Source: CAYUYM01 sp964449305
GTDB taxonomy: Bacteria; Bacteroidota; Ignavibacteria; SZUA-365; CAYQST01
Direction of reading: 5' to 3'
DNA: 16,136 bases
Assembly: GCA_964449305.1 (NCBI GenBank)
Contig: CAYUYM010000066.1
Coordinates: 1-16,136, forward strand
Both the position numbers and the translations under genes were made by a program. Each line of letters opens with the position of its first letter. The first letter of the stretch is position 1. Under the pieces are notes generated by a model, which was not told the DNA's origin, did no database searches, and saw nothing but the letters and a program-made list of their open reading frames with translations. Positions 6,311 through 13,516 of the stretch are shown one piece after another.

Positions 6311-8455
6311 ATGCACCGCTGTTCCTTCTGTGGCCTCCCCTTCGCCGGCGCTCCCATCGTGGAGACGCCTCCGCGTGCCTCGGAACAGCGCGTGGACGCG
6401 GAGACCGCAACGGACAGGGGATATTGTTGCTATGGTTGCCTGCTGACGGAGAAGGTGCTGGGCCCGTCGGCACGGCCGGAGGACGCGGACGACGGTGGCA
6501 GCACGAAACTCCTCGTGCGCTTTGGCATCGGGGCCTTCTTTGCCATGAATGTCATGACCTTCAGCATCGCAGTCAGTTCCCAATATGGATGGAACGAGGT
6601 GCACTCCGCCGGAAATGTCATCGGCGTGATGGACTGGGCCCAGCTCCTGCTCACCATCCCCGTCCTCGTGTTCCAGGGACTGCCGGTGTTCCGCGATGCC
6701 GCAGCGGATCTCCTCGGGCGGCGCCTGTCGCTCAACCTGCTCTTCGCCATCGGCATCCTTGCCTCGCTCATTGCCTCGGCGATGAGCTTCATCCGCGGCG
6801 CCGGTCCGGTGTACCTCGAAACAGCCTGCATGCTCCTCACACTCTACACCTTCGGTCGCTGGATCGATGCGCGCTCCAAGAACCGCACCGCCCGGACGCT
6901 GTCCCGCCTTCTCGAATCCCCCGGCACGCTCTACGAGCGCATCCACCCGGATCCCGGCCCCACCGCACCGCCGCTGCTCCGCGTCGGCGACCTGGTCCGC
7001 ATCGCCCCAGGCGACATGCTGCCTGTCGATGGCGTGGTCCACGAGGGGGGGACCTTCGTCGATGAAAGCTCCCTCACCGGCGAATCCCGCCCCGTGCCGA
7101 AACACCCCGGCGACCCGGTCCACGCGGGCACGCTCAACCATGATGGGGCGCCGGTGGTACGCGTCACCGCCGTCGGCGACGACAGGCGGCTGGCACGCAT
7201 CGAGCGGCTCATCGAGGAGGCACTCCGCCGCCCCACGCGCGCCATGCGCCTCGCGGACCGGATCACCGCACGGCTCATCCCCGCCGTGATCGCGGCTGCA
7301 CTCCTCACCTTCGGCGTGTGGTTCTGGCTCACCGACATCCACTCCGCACTGCTCAACGCCCTCGCCGTGCTCCTCATCTCCTGCCCCTGCTCCCTCGGCC
7401 TCGCCACACCCCTTGTGGTGTGGGTCGCCCTCGACCGCGCAGCCCGGCATGGCATCCTCGTGCGCTCGGGGGATGTGCTGGAGGACCTGACGCAGGTCCG
7501 CGCCTTCGTGTTCGACAAGACCGGGACGCTCTCCGATCCCGTCGCTCGCGAGGTGGACATCCACTCCGTCCCGCCCGATCCAACAGGGGAGGACGACCTG
7601 CTGCGCATCTGCGCCTCGCTGGAATCCGCCACGCGGCATCCCATCGCCGAGAGTCTTGTGGCGCTTGCCCGCGATCGCAGTCTTGCTCTGCTGCCGGTGG
7701 AGGAGCCGGTGACCGTGCCCGGCGCCGGCATCCGCGGACGCGTGCTCATCGACGGCACGCCGCGGGACGTCGCCCTCGGCAACGAGCACCTCATGGAATC
7801 CCTCGCCATCGACATCACCGGTGCTGCCGGGCATGCCGCCCTGCCCGGAAGCGTTGTGTATGCTGCAATCGACGGCCGTCCCGCTGCGGTGATCCTTCTG
7901 CGCGAGCACTACCGCGATGCGCTCGCGGAGATGGCGCAGGAGCTGACGCGCCGCGGGCGGCACGTGGTGATCCTGACAGGCGACAGGATGCCGGCAGCCG
8001 CCGCGCTCGGGGAACGGCTGGGGGTGGAGGTCCATGCCGGGATGACGCCGGAGGCGAAGGCGTGCTTCATCCACGAGCTGCGCGATGCGCACGGGATGCT
8101 CGCGATGTTCGGGGATGGTGTGAACGATGCGGCGGCCATCGCCGCGGCGGATGTGGGTATGGCCATGTCGGCAGGTGCCCGCCTGTCGAATGAGGTGGCC
8201 GAGGTGTCCTTCTTCAATCCCGATCTGCGTGGCATTGGGCGCCTGCTGGCCATCGCCGGCATGGCCCAGCGGAAGATCCGGCAGAACCTGATCTGGTCGT
8301 TCGCCTACAACGGCATCGGCATCGCACTCGCCATGGCCGGCGTGCTCCATCCCATCGTGTCGAGCGTGGCGATGATCGGTTCGAGCATCATCGTCACCTG
8401 GAACGCGACGAGGCGGGACGAGACATCCTTCGATACCGGCGGGAGGGCCTCATGA
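6311..8455 (+). CDS. Copper-translocating P-type ATPase (P1B-1, CcoI/FixI-like)
   Basis: An inner-membrane pump that uses ATP to export Cu+ from the cytoplasm, 714 residues. The N terminus has no HMA domain but a Cys-rich ribbon (CSFC at 4-7, CCYGC at 39-43) like the metal-binding domain of CcoI/FixI pumps that supply copper to cbb3 oxidase. Hydrophobic segments lie at ~68-90, 103-122, 140-160, 165-183, 320-340, 345-372 and in the last 60 residues. Key motifs: TGES (256-259), CPC (358-360), DKTGT with phosphorylated D402, HP (443-444), GDGVND (601-606), YN (666-667) and MxxSS (688-692). CPC, YN and MxxSS are the Cu+ signature; the proline expected four residues after YN is Ala671. The ATG at 6311 keeps the first Cys pair, but no ribosome binding site is clear. 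Its stop overlaps the next start. No cco oxidase genes are visible, so CopA-type detoxification remains possible. Confidence 0.95.
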   Translation: MHRCSFCGLPFAGAPIVETPPRASEQRVDAETATDRGYCCYGCLLTEKVLGPSARPEDADDGGSTKLLVRFGIGAFFAMNVMTFSIAVSSQYGWNEVHSAGNVIGVMDWAQLLLTIPVLVFQGLPVFRDAAADLLGRRLSLNLLFAIGILASLIASAMSFIRGAGPVYLETACMLLTLYTFGRWIDARSKNRTARTLSRLLESPGTLYERIHPDPGPTAPPLLRVGDLVRIAPGDMLPVDGVVHEGGTFVDESSLTGESRPVPKHPGDPVHAGTLNHDGAPVVRVTAVGDDRRLARIERLIEEALRRPTRAMRLADRITARLIPAVIAAALLTFGVWFWLTDIHSALLNALAVLLISCPCSLGLATPLVVWVALDRAARHGILVRSGDVLEDLTQVRAFVFDKTGTLSDPVAREVDIHSVPPDPTGEDDLLRICASLESATRHPIAESLVALARDRSLALLPVEEPVTVPGAGIRGRVLIDGTPRDVALGNEHLMESLAIDITGAAGHAALPGSVVYAAIDGRPAAVILLREHYRDALAEMAQELTRRGRHVVILTGDRMPAAAALGERLGVEVHAGMTPEAKACFIHELRDAHGMLAMFGDGVNDAAAIAAADVGMAMSAGARLSNEVAEVSFFNPDLRGIGRLLAIAGMAQRKIRQNLIWSFAYNGIGIALAMAGVLHPIVSSVAMIGSSIIVTWNATRRDETSFDTGGRAS

Positions 8456-9894
8456 GGCATCTCTGGCTGCATGCAGCCTGTGCGCTGCTGCTGGCGTGGA
8501 CGGGCCTGCATGCGCAGACCATGCCCGCGGCGGTCGACACGTCGGCGGGGCGTCCCATCGAAACGACGCTCCGCTCGGATGCCGGGCTGGTGCACATCGC
8601 CGACATCCCGCACGGATCGGTGCTGAGCTTCGATTTCAAGGGCGTCCGCATCACCGAATTTCCCCGGCGCGTGGAGATGTACCTCACGGTGGAGGATGCG
8701 GAGGGGCGCTTTGTCAGTGGGCTGGCGCAGCCGTACGCCCCGGATGGCGCATACCGGCGGCACTTCACACCGCTTGTGGAGACAGTGATCGGGAAATCCG
8801 TGCAGCGCGAAATCACCGACTACGTCGTGACCGAGGTGCATGAGGACGAGGCGGATCCCCTGGCAGTGGCGCTCGTCCTCGATTTTTCCGGCTCCATGGA
8901 AGGGAGCTCGGTGTATCTCCAGGAGGCGGTGCGGCAGTTGCTCCGCCTCATGGCGCAGTACCACCGGGACGATGTGGCGATCATCAAGTACGACCATCGC
9001 GTTGCCACAAGCGAGCCCCTGACCGCCCAGCTGCAGGATGTGTTGAAGCGCTTCGTGGATGACTTCCCCGAATGGGGTGGAAACACCGCGATCTATGCCG
9101 GCGCGGCGGCCGGGCTGCGGACGCTCGAGAAGAGCGGCAAGGAAAAAGTGCTGCTGCTCTTCACCGATGGCATTGAAAACGCCAGCCTGCCACTCACCTC
9201 GTCGGACGTGATGAAGGAGGCTCGCATGCGCGGCATCCGCATCTACACCGTGGGCTTCGGCACAACCCTGTCGGACATCGACCAGCCCCTCCTCACCGAC
9301 ATGGCCGTGAGGACGGGTGGGCGTTTCTACTTCGCACCGCGGGGCGAGGAGCGCACGATCATCAACGAGATCTTTCGGGACATCTTCCTCTCACTCAAGG
9401 TGTATTACCGGCTCGTCTACACACCCATTCAGACCGACCTCACGCTCCCGCGTGATGTGTGGCTCACCTTCGTGCATCCGCACAATCCCGACGTGCAGAT
9501 GACGGGAACTGCCACCTACTATCCGCCTGGCACCGACCATACCATGCAGGAGGAGCACCGCTATTACACGATGGCGCGCTTCGATGTGGGCAGTGCCGAC
9601 ATTCCCAACGAGTACCACGCCCGGCTCGACAGCATCGCCGCGCATCTTGTCGCAGAGCGGCAGCACCGGATGGAGGTCGTGGGGCACACGGATTCGCGCG
9701 GATCCGCGAGGCTCAACCTCGCGCTGGGGATGAAGCGCGCGAAGGCCGTCGCCGAATGGCTCATGGAGCGCGGAGTGCGTGCATCACAGATCGTGGTGGC
9801 CTCGCACGGAGAATCCCAGCTCATGCGCAATCCCGACAGCGATGTACGCGATGCACGCGAAAACCGGCGCGTCATCGGGCGCTTCCTCCGCTGA
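8452..9894 (+). CDS. VWA-OmpA fusion protein, periplasmic and peptidoglycan-anchored
   Basis: 480 residues. A signal peptide (residues 1-~22, LLLAWTGLHAQ) exports it. Residues ~24-135 are a beta-rich region of unknown role. Residues 136-~320 form a von Willebrand A domain with a complete metal-ion-dependent adhesion site: DxSxS at D144, S146 and S148, T212 in GGNTAIY, and D239 in FTDG. Residues 371-480 are an OmpA C-terminal domain with GHTDSRG (411-417); D414 and R429 have the spacing of the Asp/Arg pair that binds diaminopimelate in peptidoglycan. The protein probably holds a protein partner near the cell wall through the VWA domain. Its ATG overlaps the TGA of the copper ATPase (ATGA), implying coupled translation, though no functional link is known to me. 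The stop is followed by a 5-bp inverted repeat (9893-9907) without a T tract. Confidence 0.93.
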   Translation: MRHLWLHAACALLLAWTGLHAQTMPAAVDTSAGRPIETTLRSDAGLVHIADIPHGSVLSFDFKGVRITEFPRRVEMYLTVEDAEGRFVSGLAQPYAPDGAYRRHFTPLVETVIGKSVQREITDYVVTEVHEDEADPLAVALVLDFSGSMEGSSVYLQEAVRQLLRLMAQYHRDDVAIIKYDHRVATSEPLTAQLQDVLKRFVDDFPEWGGNTAIYAGAAAGLRTLEKSGKEKVLLLFTDGIENASLPLTSSDVMKEARMRGIRIYTVGFGTTLSDIDQPLLTDMAVRTGGRFYFAPRGEERTIINEIFRDIFLSLKVYYRLVYTPIQTDLTLPRDVWLTFVHPHNPDVQMTGTATYYPPGTDHTMQEEHRYYTMARFDVGSADIPNEYHARLDSIAAHLVAERQHRMEVVGHTDSRGSARLNLALGMKRAKAVAEWLMERGVRASQIVVASHGESQLMRNPDSDVRDARENRRVIGRFLR

Positions 9895-9954
9895 GAACGG
9901 CCTTCTCCGGATGACGGGGATACCCCATGCAGCGGACCGACCCCTTCCTGCTGG

Positions 9955-9983
9955 TTGACTTTTTCGCGGCGACTGGATATTTT
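9955..9983 (+). promoter_or_regulatory. Candidate promoter of the three-lipoprotein gene set
   Basis: TTGACT (9955-9960) and TATTTT (9978-9983) are 17 bp apart, the classical sigma-70 spacing, with 5/6 and 4/6 consensus matches. Read the Bacteroidota way, the TTG is 20 bp before TAnnTT, also acceptable, although the final TG of the -7 box is missing. Transcription from about 9990 would give a leader of about 78 nt before ATG 10068. The site lies in the only sizeable gap (173 bp) between the VWA-OmpA gene and the next start. Confidence 0.45.
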
Positions 9984-10067
9984 CCGTGAGCAAAAGAATC
10001 CTCCGGTGTACGCCACTGCTTGTCGGCTGGCAGGCACCCCCCCTCCACCCACACAACGGTCCACCCC

Positions 10068-11117
10068 ATGCATCGCACCAGTATTCATCCGGCATTGCGA
10101 CACATTGCGACGCACGTGCGCGCATTGCGCCGTCTCCTTCTGACCTGTCTCCTGGCCGCGCCCGTCATCTTCTCGTCTTGTGCGCCTCGGGAATGCGTCA
10201 CCTGCCTCTGTGATCCTGTGGAGGCCCGGACACCCGGGCAGCAATGGAACCTCGCGCTGCGCTCGCCGGTGATCGACCCCTGCACAGGGCGGAGCACGCA
10301 GTCGCTGGTGACGCCGTACGCTCCGGAACAGCTTACGCGAACGGAGGGCGGGGCCACAGTGCTGCGCGTGTGCACCCCCTGCACAGACGGCCACACAGCC
10401 TCGCTGGAGATCGTCAGCGCCAACATCCGCGAGCTGACGACGGTGTCCGATCCACTCGTTCCGCCGGTGTCGCACACGGCCGCGCAGGCCTGCGTCACCT
10501 GTCCGCGTGTACGTGACGGCTTCCTGTTCATCGACAAGATCGAGCTGCGTGCGATGGCCGCCTACCGCGGCGAGCAGTCGTCCGTGTTCTACCCCTCGGC
10601 AGCGGGCGGGACGCTCTACGAGCCGAAGGTGTTCAGTACGGAACGCGGTGGCACGAACATCACCGTCGGTGGGGAGCTGGCGCTGTTGTGGGACGTGCTG
10701 TCGTGGAACGGAGGGCGGGATGTCCTGCATCTCGGCGTGCTTGGCGGCGTGTGGCCGGTGGATGGCTCCACCTTCATCCCCATCTCCTTCCATCCGCGCG
10801 TCACCTTCAACAATGTGCCCGATCCCTACGGCTGCGGGTGCAATGCATGGTACGCGTTCGGCGATGCTGGCTTCGTGAACTTCGACGGAACGGGGGCCAC
10901 GTACACCCCCATCTACGACAAGCGCTTCTTCTGGGGGCTCGGCATCGGCCATGAGTGGGCCCTCGGGCGGGATGTGGACCTCGCCATCGATGCCGGCTAC
11001 CGCCTCATCCACACCCCGCTGCCGCCGATCGACTGCTGTCCGCAGATCCCCGAGTCGGATCGGCAGCCGATCCGAAGGACGCACAACTTCTTTCTCCGCT
11101 TCGGCGTGACATTCTGA
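10068..11117 (+). CDS. Cys-rich outer-membrane lipoprotein with beta-barrel-like C terminus, family not recognised
   Basis: 349 residues from ATG 10068; an in-frame TTG 48 bp upstream is less likely because the signal peptide fits the ATG. A basic N region and the hydrophobic LLLTCLLAAPVIFSSC end in a lipobox with C38 as lipidation site. Cysteine pairs follow at CVTCLC (43-48), in CTPC and CVTC near the middle, and as CGC and CC near the end; in an oxidising periplasm they could form disulphides or bind metal. The second half (~residue 185 on) alternates polar and hydrophobic residues (VGGELALLWDVL, LHLGVLGGVW, FFWGLGIGHEW) and ends FFLRFGVTF with terminal Phe, the usual signature of outer-membrane beta strands. 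An outer-membrane location is likely and the function unknown. It leads a plus-strand set with a gap of 71 bp to the next gene. Confidence 0.82.
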   Translation: MHRTSIHPALRHIATHVRALRRLLLTCLLAAPVIFSSCAPRECVTCLCDPVEARTPGQQWNLALRSPVIDPCTGRSTQSLVTPYAPEQLTRTEGGATVLRVCTPCTDGHTASLEIVSANIRELTTVSDPLVPPVSHTAAQACVTCPRVRDGFLFIDKIELRAMAAYRGEQSSVFYPSAAGGTLYEPKVFSTERGGTNITVGGELALLWDVLSWNGGRDVLHLGVLGGVWPVDGSTFIPISFHPRVTFNNVPDPYGCGCNAWYAFGDAGFVNFDGTGATYTPIYDKRFFWGLGIGHEWALGRDVDLAIDAGYRLIHTPLPPIDCCPQIPESDRQPIRRTHNFFLRFGVTF

Positions 11118-11173
11118 GCACCCATCCACCCCGACACAAACCGACGCCCCACACCGCTTGTCCGGCGAATTCC

Positions 11174-11180
11174 AGAGGAG
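11174..11180 (+). promoter_or_regulatory. Ribosome binding site deciding the start at 11189
   Basis: AGAGGAG lies 8 nt before ATG 11189. The open frame continues upstream to 10955, inside the preceding gene, so this site and the signal peptide directly after it set the start. Confidence 0.8.
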
Positions 11181-11188
11181 TCATCCAT

Positions 11189-13444
11189 ATGTTGTCGCAC
11201 GCACGTTCCCTCCGACATTCCGCACTCGCCACCCTGCTCGTCCTGCTCCTGCTCTGGCCGGGATGCAGCGATGAGGTGACTCCTCCGCCCGGCGACAATG
11301 CGGTCCGGACGCTGACCATCATCGCGCGAGAACGCGACCCCATCACGAATGAATGCTCCATCAATGCGGCCAACGTGGAGATCACGGTGTTCCGCGTGGA
11401 CGACAAGGGGGAGACGCCCATCGCGACGCTGACCACCGGCGGTGACGGCATCGCCCGATACGCGGCCGAGCTTCCGCCATCGGGGGTGAACATCGCCGTG
11501 CGCGGATTGTACAAGAACCAGCTCCAGTATTCCGTGCCGCGCATCCTCGTCTTCTGCGGCGACGCAACCGTGCAGCTCTGCTATGATGGCACGCCCCCGA
11601 CCGATGTGGACTGCCAGCGCCGGATCGACACCACCATGGTGCTGCCCATTGTGAACGAGGTCGGAAGCACGCAGCTCATCCGCAACCTGCCGCTGGGGCT
11701 GGGCCGCTATCAGGCGATGAAGACGCTCTTCACCAACACGAATCCCTATGACATGTGCGTGACGGTGGACGCCCGCAGCAACGGGGCGTTTCATCTGGAC
11801 CACATGCAGACAACGCGCGATGTGACCGGCGAGGTGCCCGCACGCGTCGCCCCCGGAGAGCAGTTCACCGCGCTCTTCTCCGTGTCCACCGCCGATGTGG
11901 GCAGCTTCGATCAGCCCTTCGTCTTCACCGTGAAGGCCTGCGGCGCCGACACCTGCCAGCCGAAGATCTTCCGCGTGCGCGTGCAGGCCACCGTGATCGA
12001 TCTCCCGTGCGACTGCCCCGCCAATGGGTCCTACTTCCTCATCCCCGACGGCACCGTGCATGCGGTGGGCACCACAACATCCTACCCCGGCCTCGTGCTG
12101 GAGACCTTCTCCATCGACTGTGGCTCCGTGTTCGTGGACAACGTCTCCCAGATCGACAACAACGAGGGCTGGAGAATCACCCGCCCCGCCGCACCATTCC
12201 CCGTGGAGATCACCGACCACCGTCTGAGCATCGATGCGTCCTTCACTCCCGTGCATGCCGGCGTTGCGGAGGACACCTTTCGCGTGGAGATCCGCTTTGT
12301 CAACGGCAAGCGCTGCACGCTTGATGTGCGGCTCCGGGGCGAGGCATGCCGTGATCTGTGCCCGCTGATCGGCATGCAGGGGCGCCCCATGGTGCCGTTC
12401 TCGTCCACCCCCATCACCCACATCATGAACAGCGGCGCGGTGTCATTCTCCAACCTGCAATGCTCCTCCAACATTTCATCGGTGCGGCAGGACTTCATGG
12501 TGCATCTGCCGGACACGGCCTGCTGTCCCTCACCCGCCACCATCCAGATCTCCGTGATCGACGATGATCCGTCGCGCGTGGCATCACGCTTCTTCGCGGT
12601 GTCGCCATCGTCGAGCATGAGTGTGACAAAGGGATCCTCGGGCGGCCTGACGGTCCGCTTCAACGCCCCATCGGTCACGGAGTTCGACAGGCTCTTCAGC
12701 AGCGGTCAGCGCGTGCGCACAGGGACGCTGGTGGACAGCATGTTCACCATCCGGATCCAGCTAGTCAACACCACCTGCGGTCAATGCTCGCAGTTCCTTG
12801 TGGTCACGGCGATCGTGAACATGACGAGCCAGTTGTCGCCGATCCGCAATCTCCGTGCCTACGGGCAGAAGACGGATCTGGTTCGCACACCATCCACCGA
12901 AGTGTGCAGCATCGAGGCGACGACGAACGGCAATCCCGACCCCGGCCTTGTGCGTGCCCTCATCGATGTGAACAAGGTCTACCCGTATCCCCCGAACGAC
13001 GGGGACTTCTTTGTGGAGGTGGCGGACACGTCCGTCGATCTGCCGCCGCTCGGCCTGAAGGAGCCGATGCTGTTCCGTGTCAACGGCACTCCGTATCGCA
13101 ACCTTCTGCGCGTGGCGTCCGGGTATGCTGAACAGTCGATCCTGGCGATCACTCCCATTGTCAACCTCGTCGAGTCGCTGTTGCAGGCTAATCCGAACTA
13201 CTTCACGCAGGCATCCCTGCCGTTCAGTTTCCCCGCGTCGGCGAATTCCATCCGCCCCATTCCAGGCGAGGTGTATGCCATCTTCGGGGATGAGATGTGG
13301 CCCGGTGTGCACGGTCCGGTGCCCTGTCGCATTGCACTGCTCTACGTCCGCAGCCGGACAGTGGGGCAGGGGGAGGAGAACGCCAACACGCATCATCAAT
13401 CGGGCATCGAGTTCCGCCTCGTCCACCCCGTGGTCCTGTACTGA
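11189..13444 (+). CDS. Lipoprotein with Ig/ASH-like domains, function unknown
   Basis: 751 residues. A strong ribosome binding site precedes the ATG. The signal peptide LLVLLLLWPGC gives a lipidated C26. Residues ~37-140 look like a carboxypeptidase-regulatory or Ig-like fold (VRTLTIIARERD, DGIARYAAELPP). Residues ~170-270 are a beta domain. Residues ~271-388 resemble the ASH / choice-of-anchor-D type of Ig domain: a CDC motif (274-276), then ITRPAAPFPVEI, then SIDASFTPVHAGVAEDTF, ending in VRLRGEAC. Residues ~390-555 repeat a similar layout (RFNAPSVTEFDRLF, LVVTAIVN). The last ~180 residues are unrecognised. Many cysteines (CDC, CC, CGQC) parallel the neighbours on both sides. It is probably an outer-membrane-anchored scaffold or adhesion protein acting with them. 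The stop at 13442 is 72 bp before the next ATG. Confidence 0.85.
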   Translation: MLSHARSLRHSALATLLVLLLLWPGCSDEVTPPPGDNAVRTLTIIARERDPITNECSINAANVEITVFRVDDKGETPIATLTTGGDGIARYAAELPPSGVNIAVRGLYKNQLQYSVPRILVFCGDATVQLCYDGTPPTDVDCQRRIDTTMVLPIVNEVGSTQLIRNLPLGLGRYQAMKTLFTNTNPYDMCVTVDARSNGAFHLDHMQTTRDVTGEVPARVAPGEQFTALFSVSTADVGSFDQPFVFTVKACGADTCQPKIFRVRVQATVIDLPCDCPANGSYFLIPDGTVHAVGTTTSYPGLVLETFSIDCGSVFVDNVSQIDNNEGWRITRPAAPFPVEITDHRLSIDASFTPVHAGVAEDTFRVEIRFVNGKRCTLDVRLRGEACRDLCPLIGMQGRPMVPFSSTPITHIMNSGAVSFSNLQCSSNISSVRQDFMVHLPDTACCPSPATIQISVIDDDPSRVASRFFAVSPSSSMSVTKGSSGGLTVRFNAPSVTEFDRLFSSGQRVRTGTLVDSMFTIRIQLVNTTCGQCSQFLVVTAIVNMTSQLSPIRNLRAYGQKTDLVRTPSTEVCSIEATTNGNPDPGLVRALIDVNKVYPYPPNDGDFFVEVADTSVDLPPLGLKEPMLFRVNGTPYRNLLRVASGYAEQSILAITPIVNLVESLLQANPNYFTQASLPFSFPASANSIRPIPGEVYAIFGDEMWPGVHGPVPCRIALLYVRSRTVGQGEENANTHHQSGIEFRLVHPVVLY

Positions 13445-13516
13445 TTCCGCATCGACGCATCGTCCCGCATCGTCATCGTCATTTCCCCCAGACACGCCAA
13501 CCACTGTGGTAACGCC

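Noticed and set aside
5827..7065. 412-codon plus-strand frame running from the intergenic region into the copper ATPase
   Set aside because: Its second half is an Arg/Pro/His-rich out-of-frame reading of the ATPase. Only the first ~40 residues look protein-like and are treated as a possible remnant.
6275..8350. 691-codon open frame on the minus strand opposite the copper ATPase
   Set aside because: It is a shadow of a very GC-rich gene: the plus strand has every P1B ATPase motif, while the minus-strand product is rich in His, Gly, Arg and Glu and resembles no family.
9893..9930. Intrinsic terminator after the VWA-OmpA gene
   Set aside because: GAGAA/TTCTC and GGGG/CCCC stems are only 4-5 bp and no T tract follows directly.
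9564..11129. 521-codon minus-strand open frame across the VWA-OmpA and lipoprotein genes
   Set aside because: It spans two well-supported plus-strand genes and their promoter region, and its product is low-complexity and Arg-rich, so it is a composition artefact.
10997..12421. 474-codon minus-strand open frame opposite the Ig-like lipoprotein
   Set aside because: The product is dominated by His, Gly and Ala with no domain pattern, and the plus strand has a ribosome binding site, lipobox and Ig-like domains.
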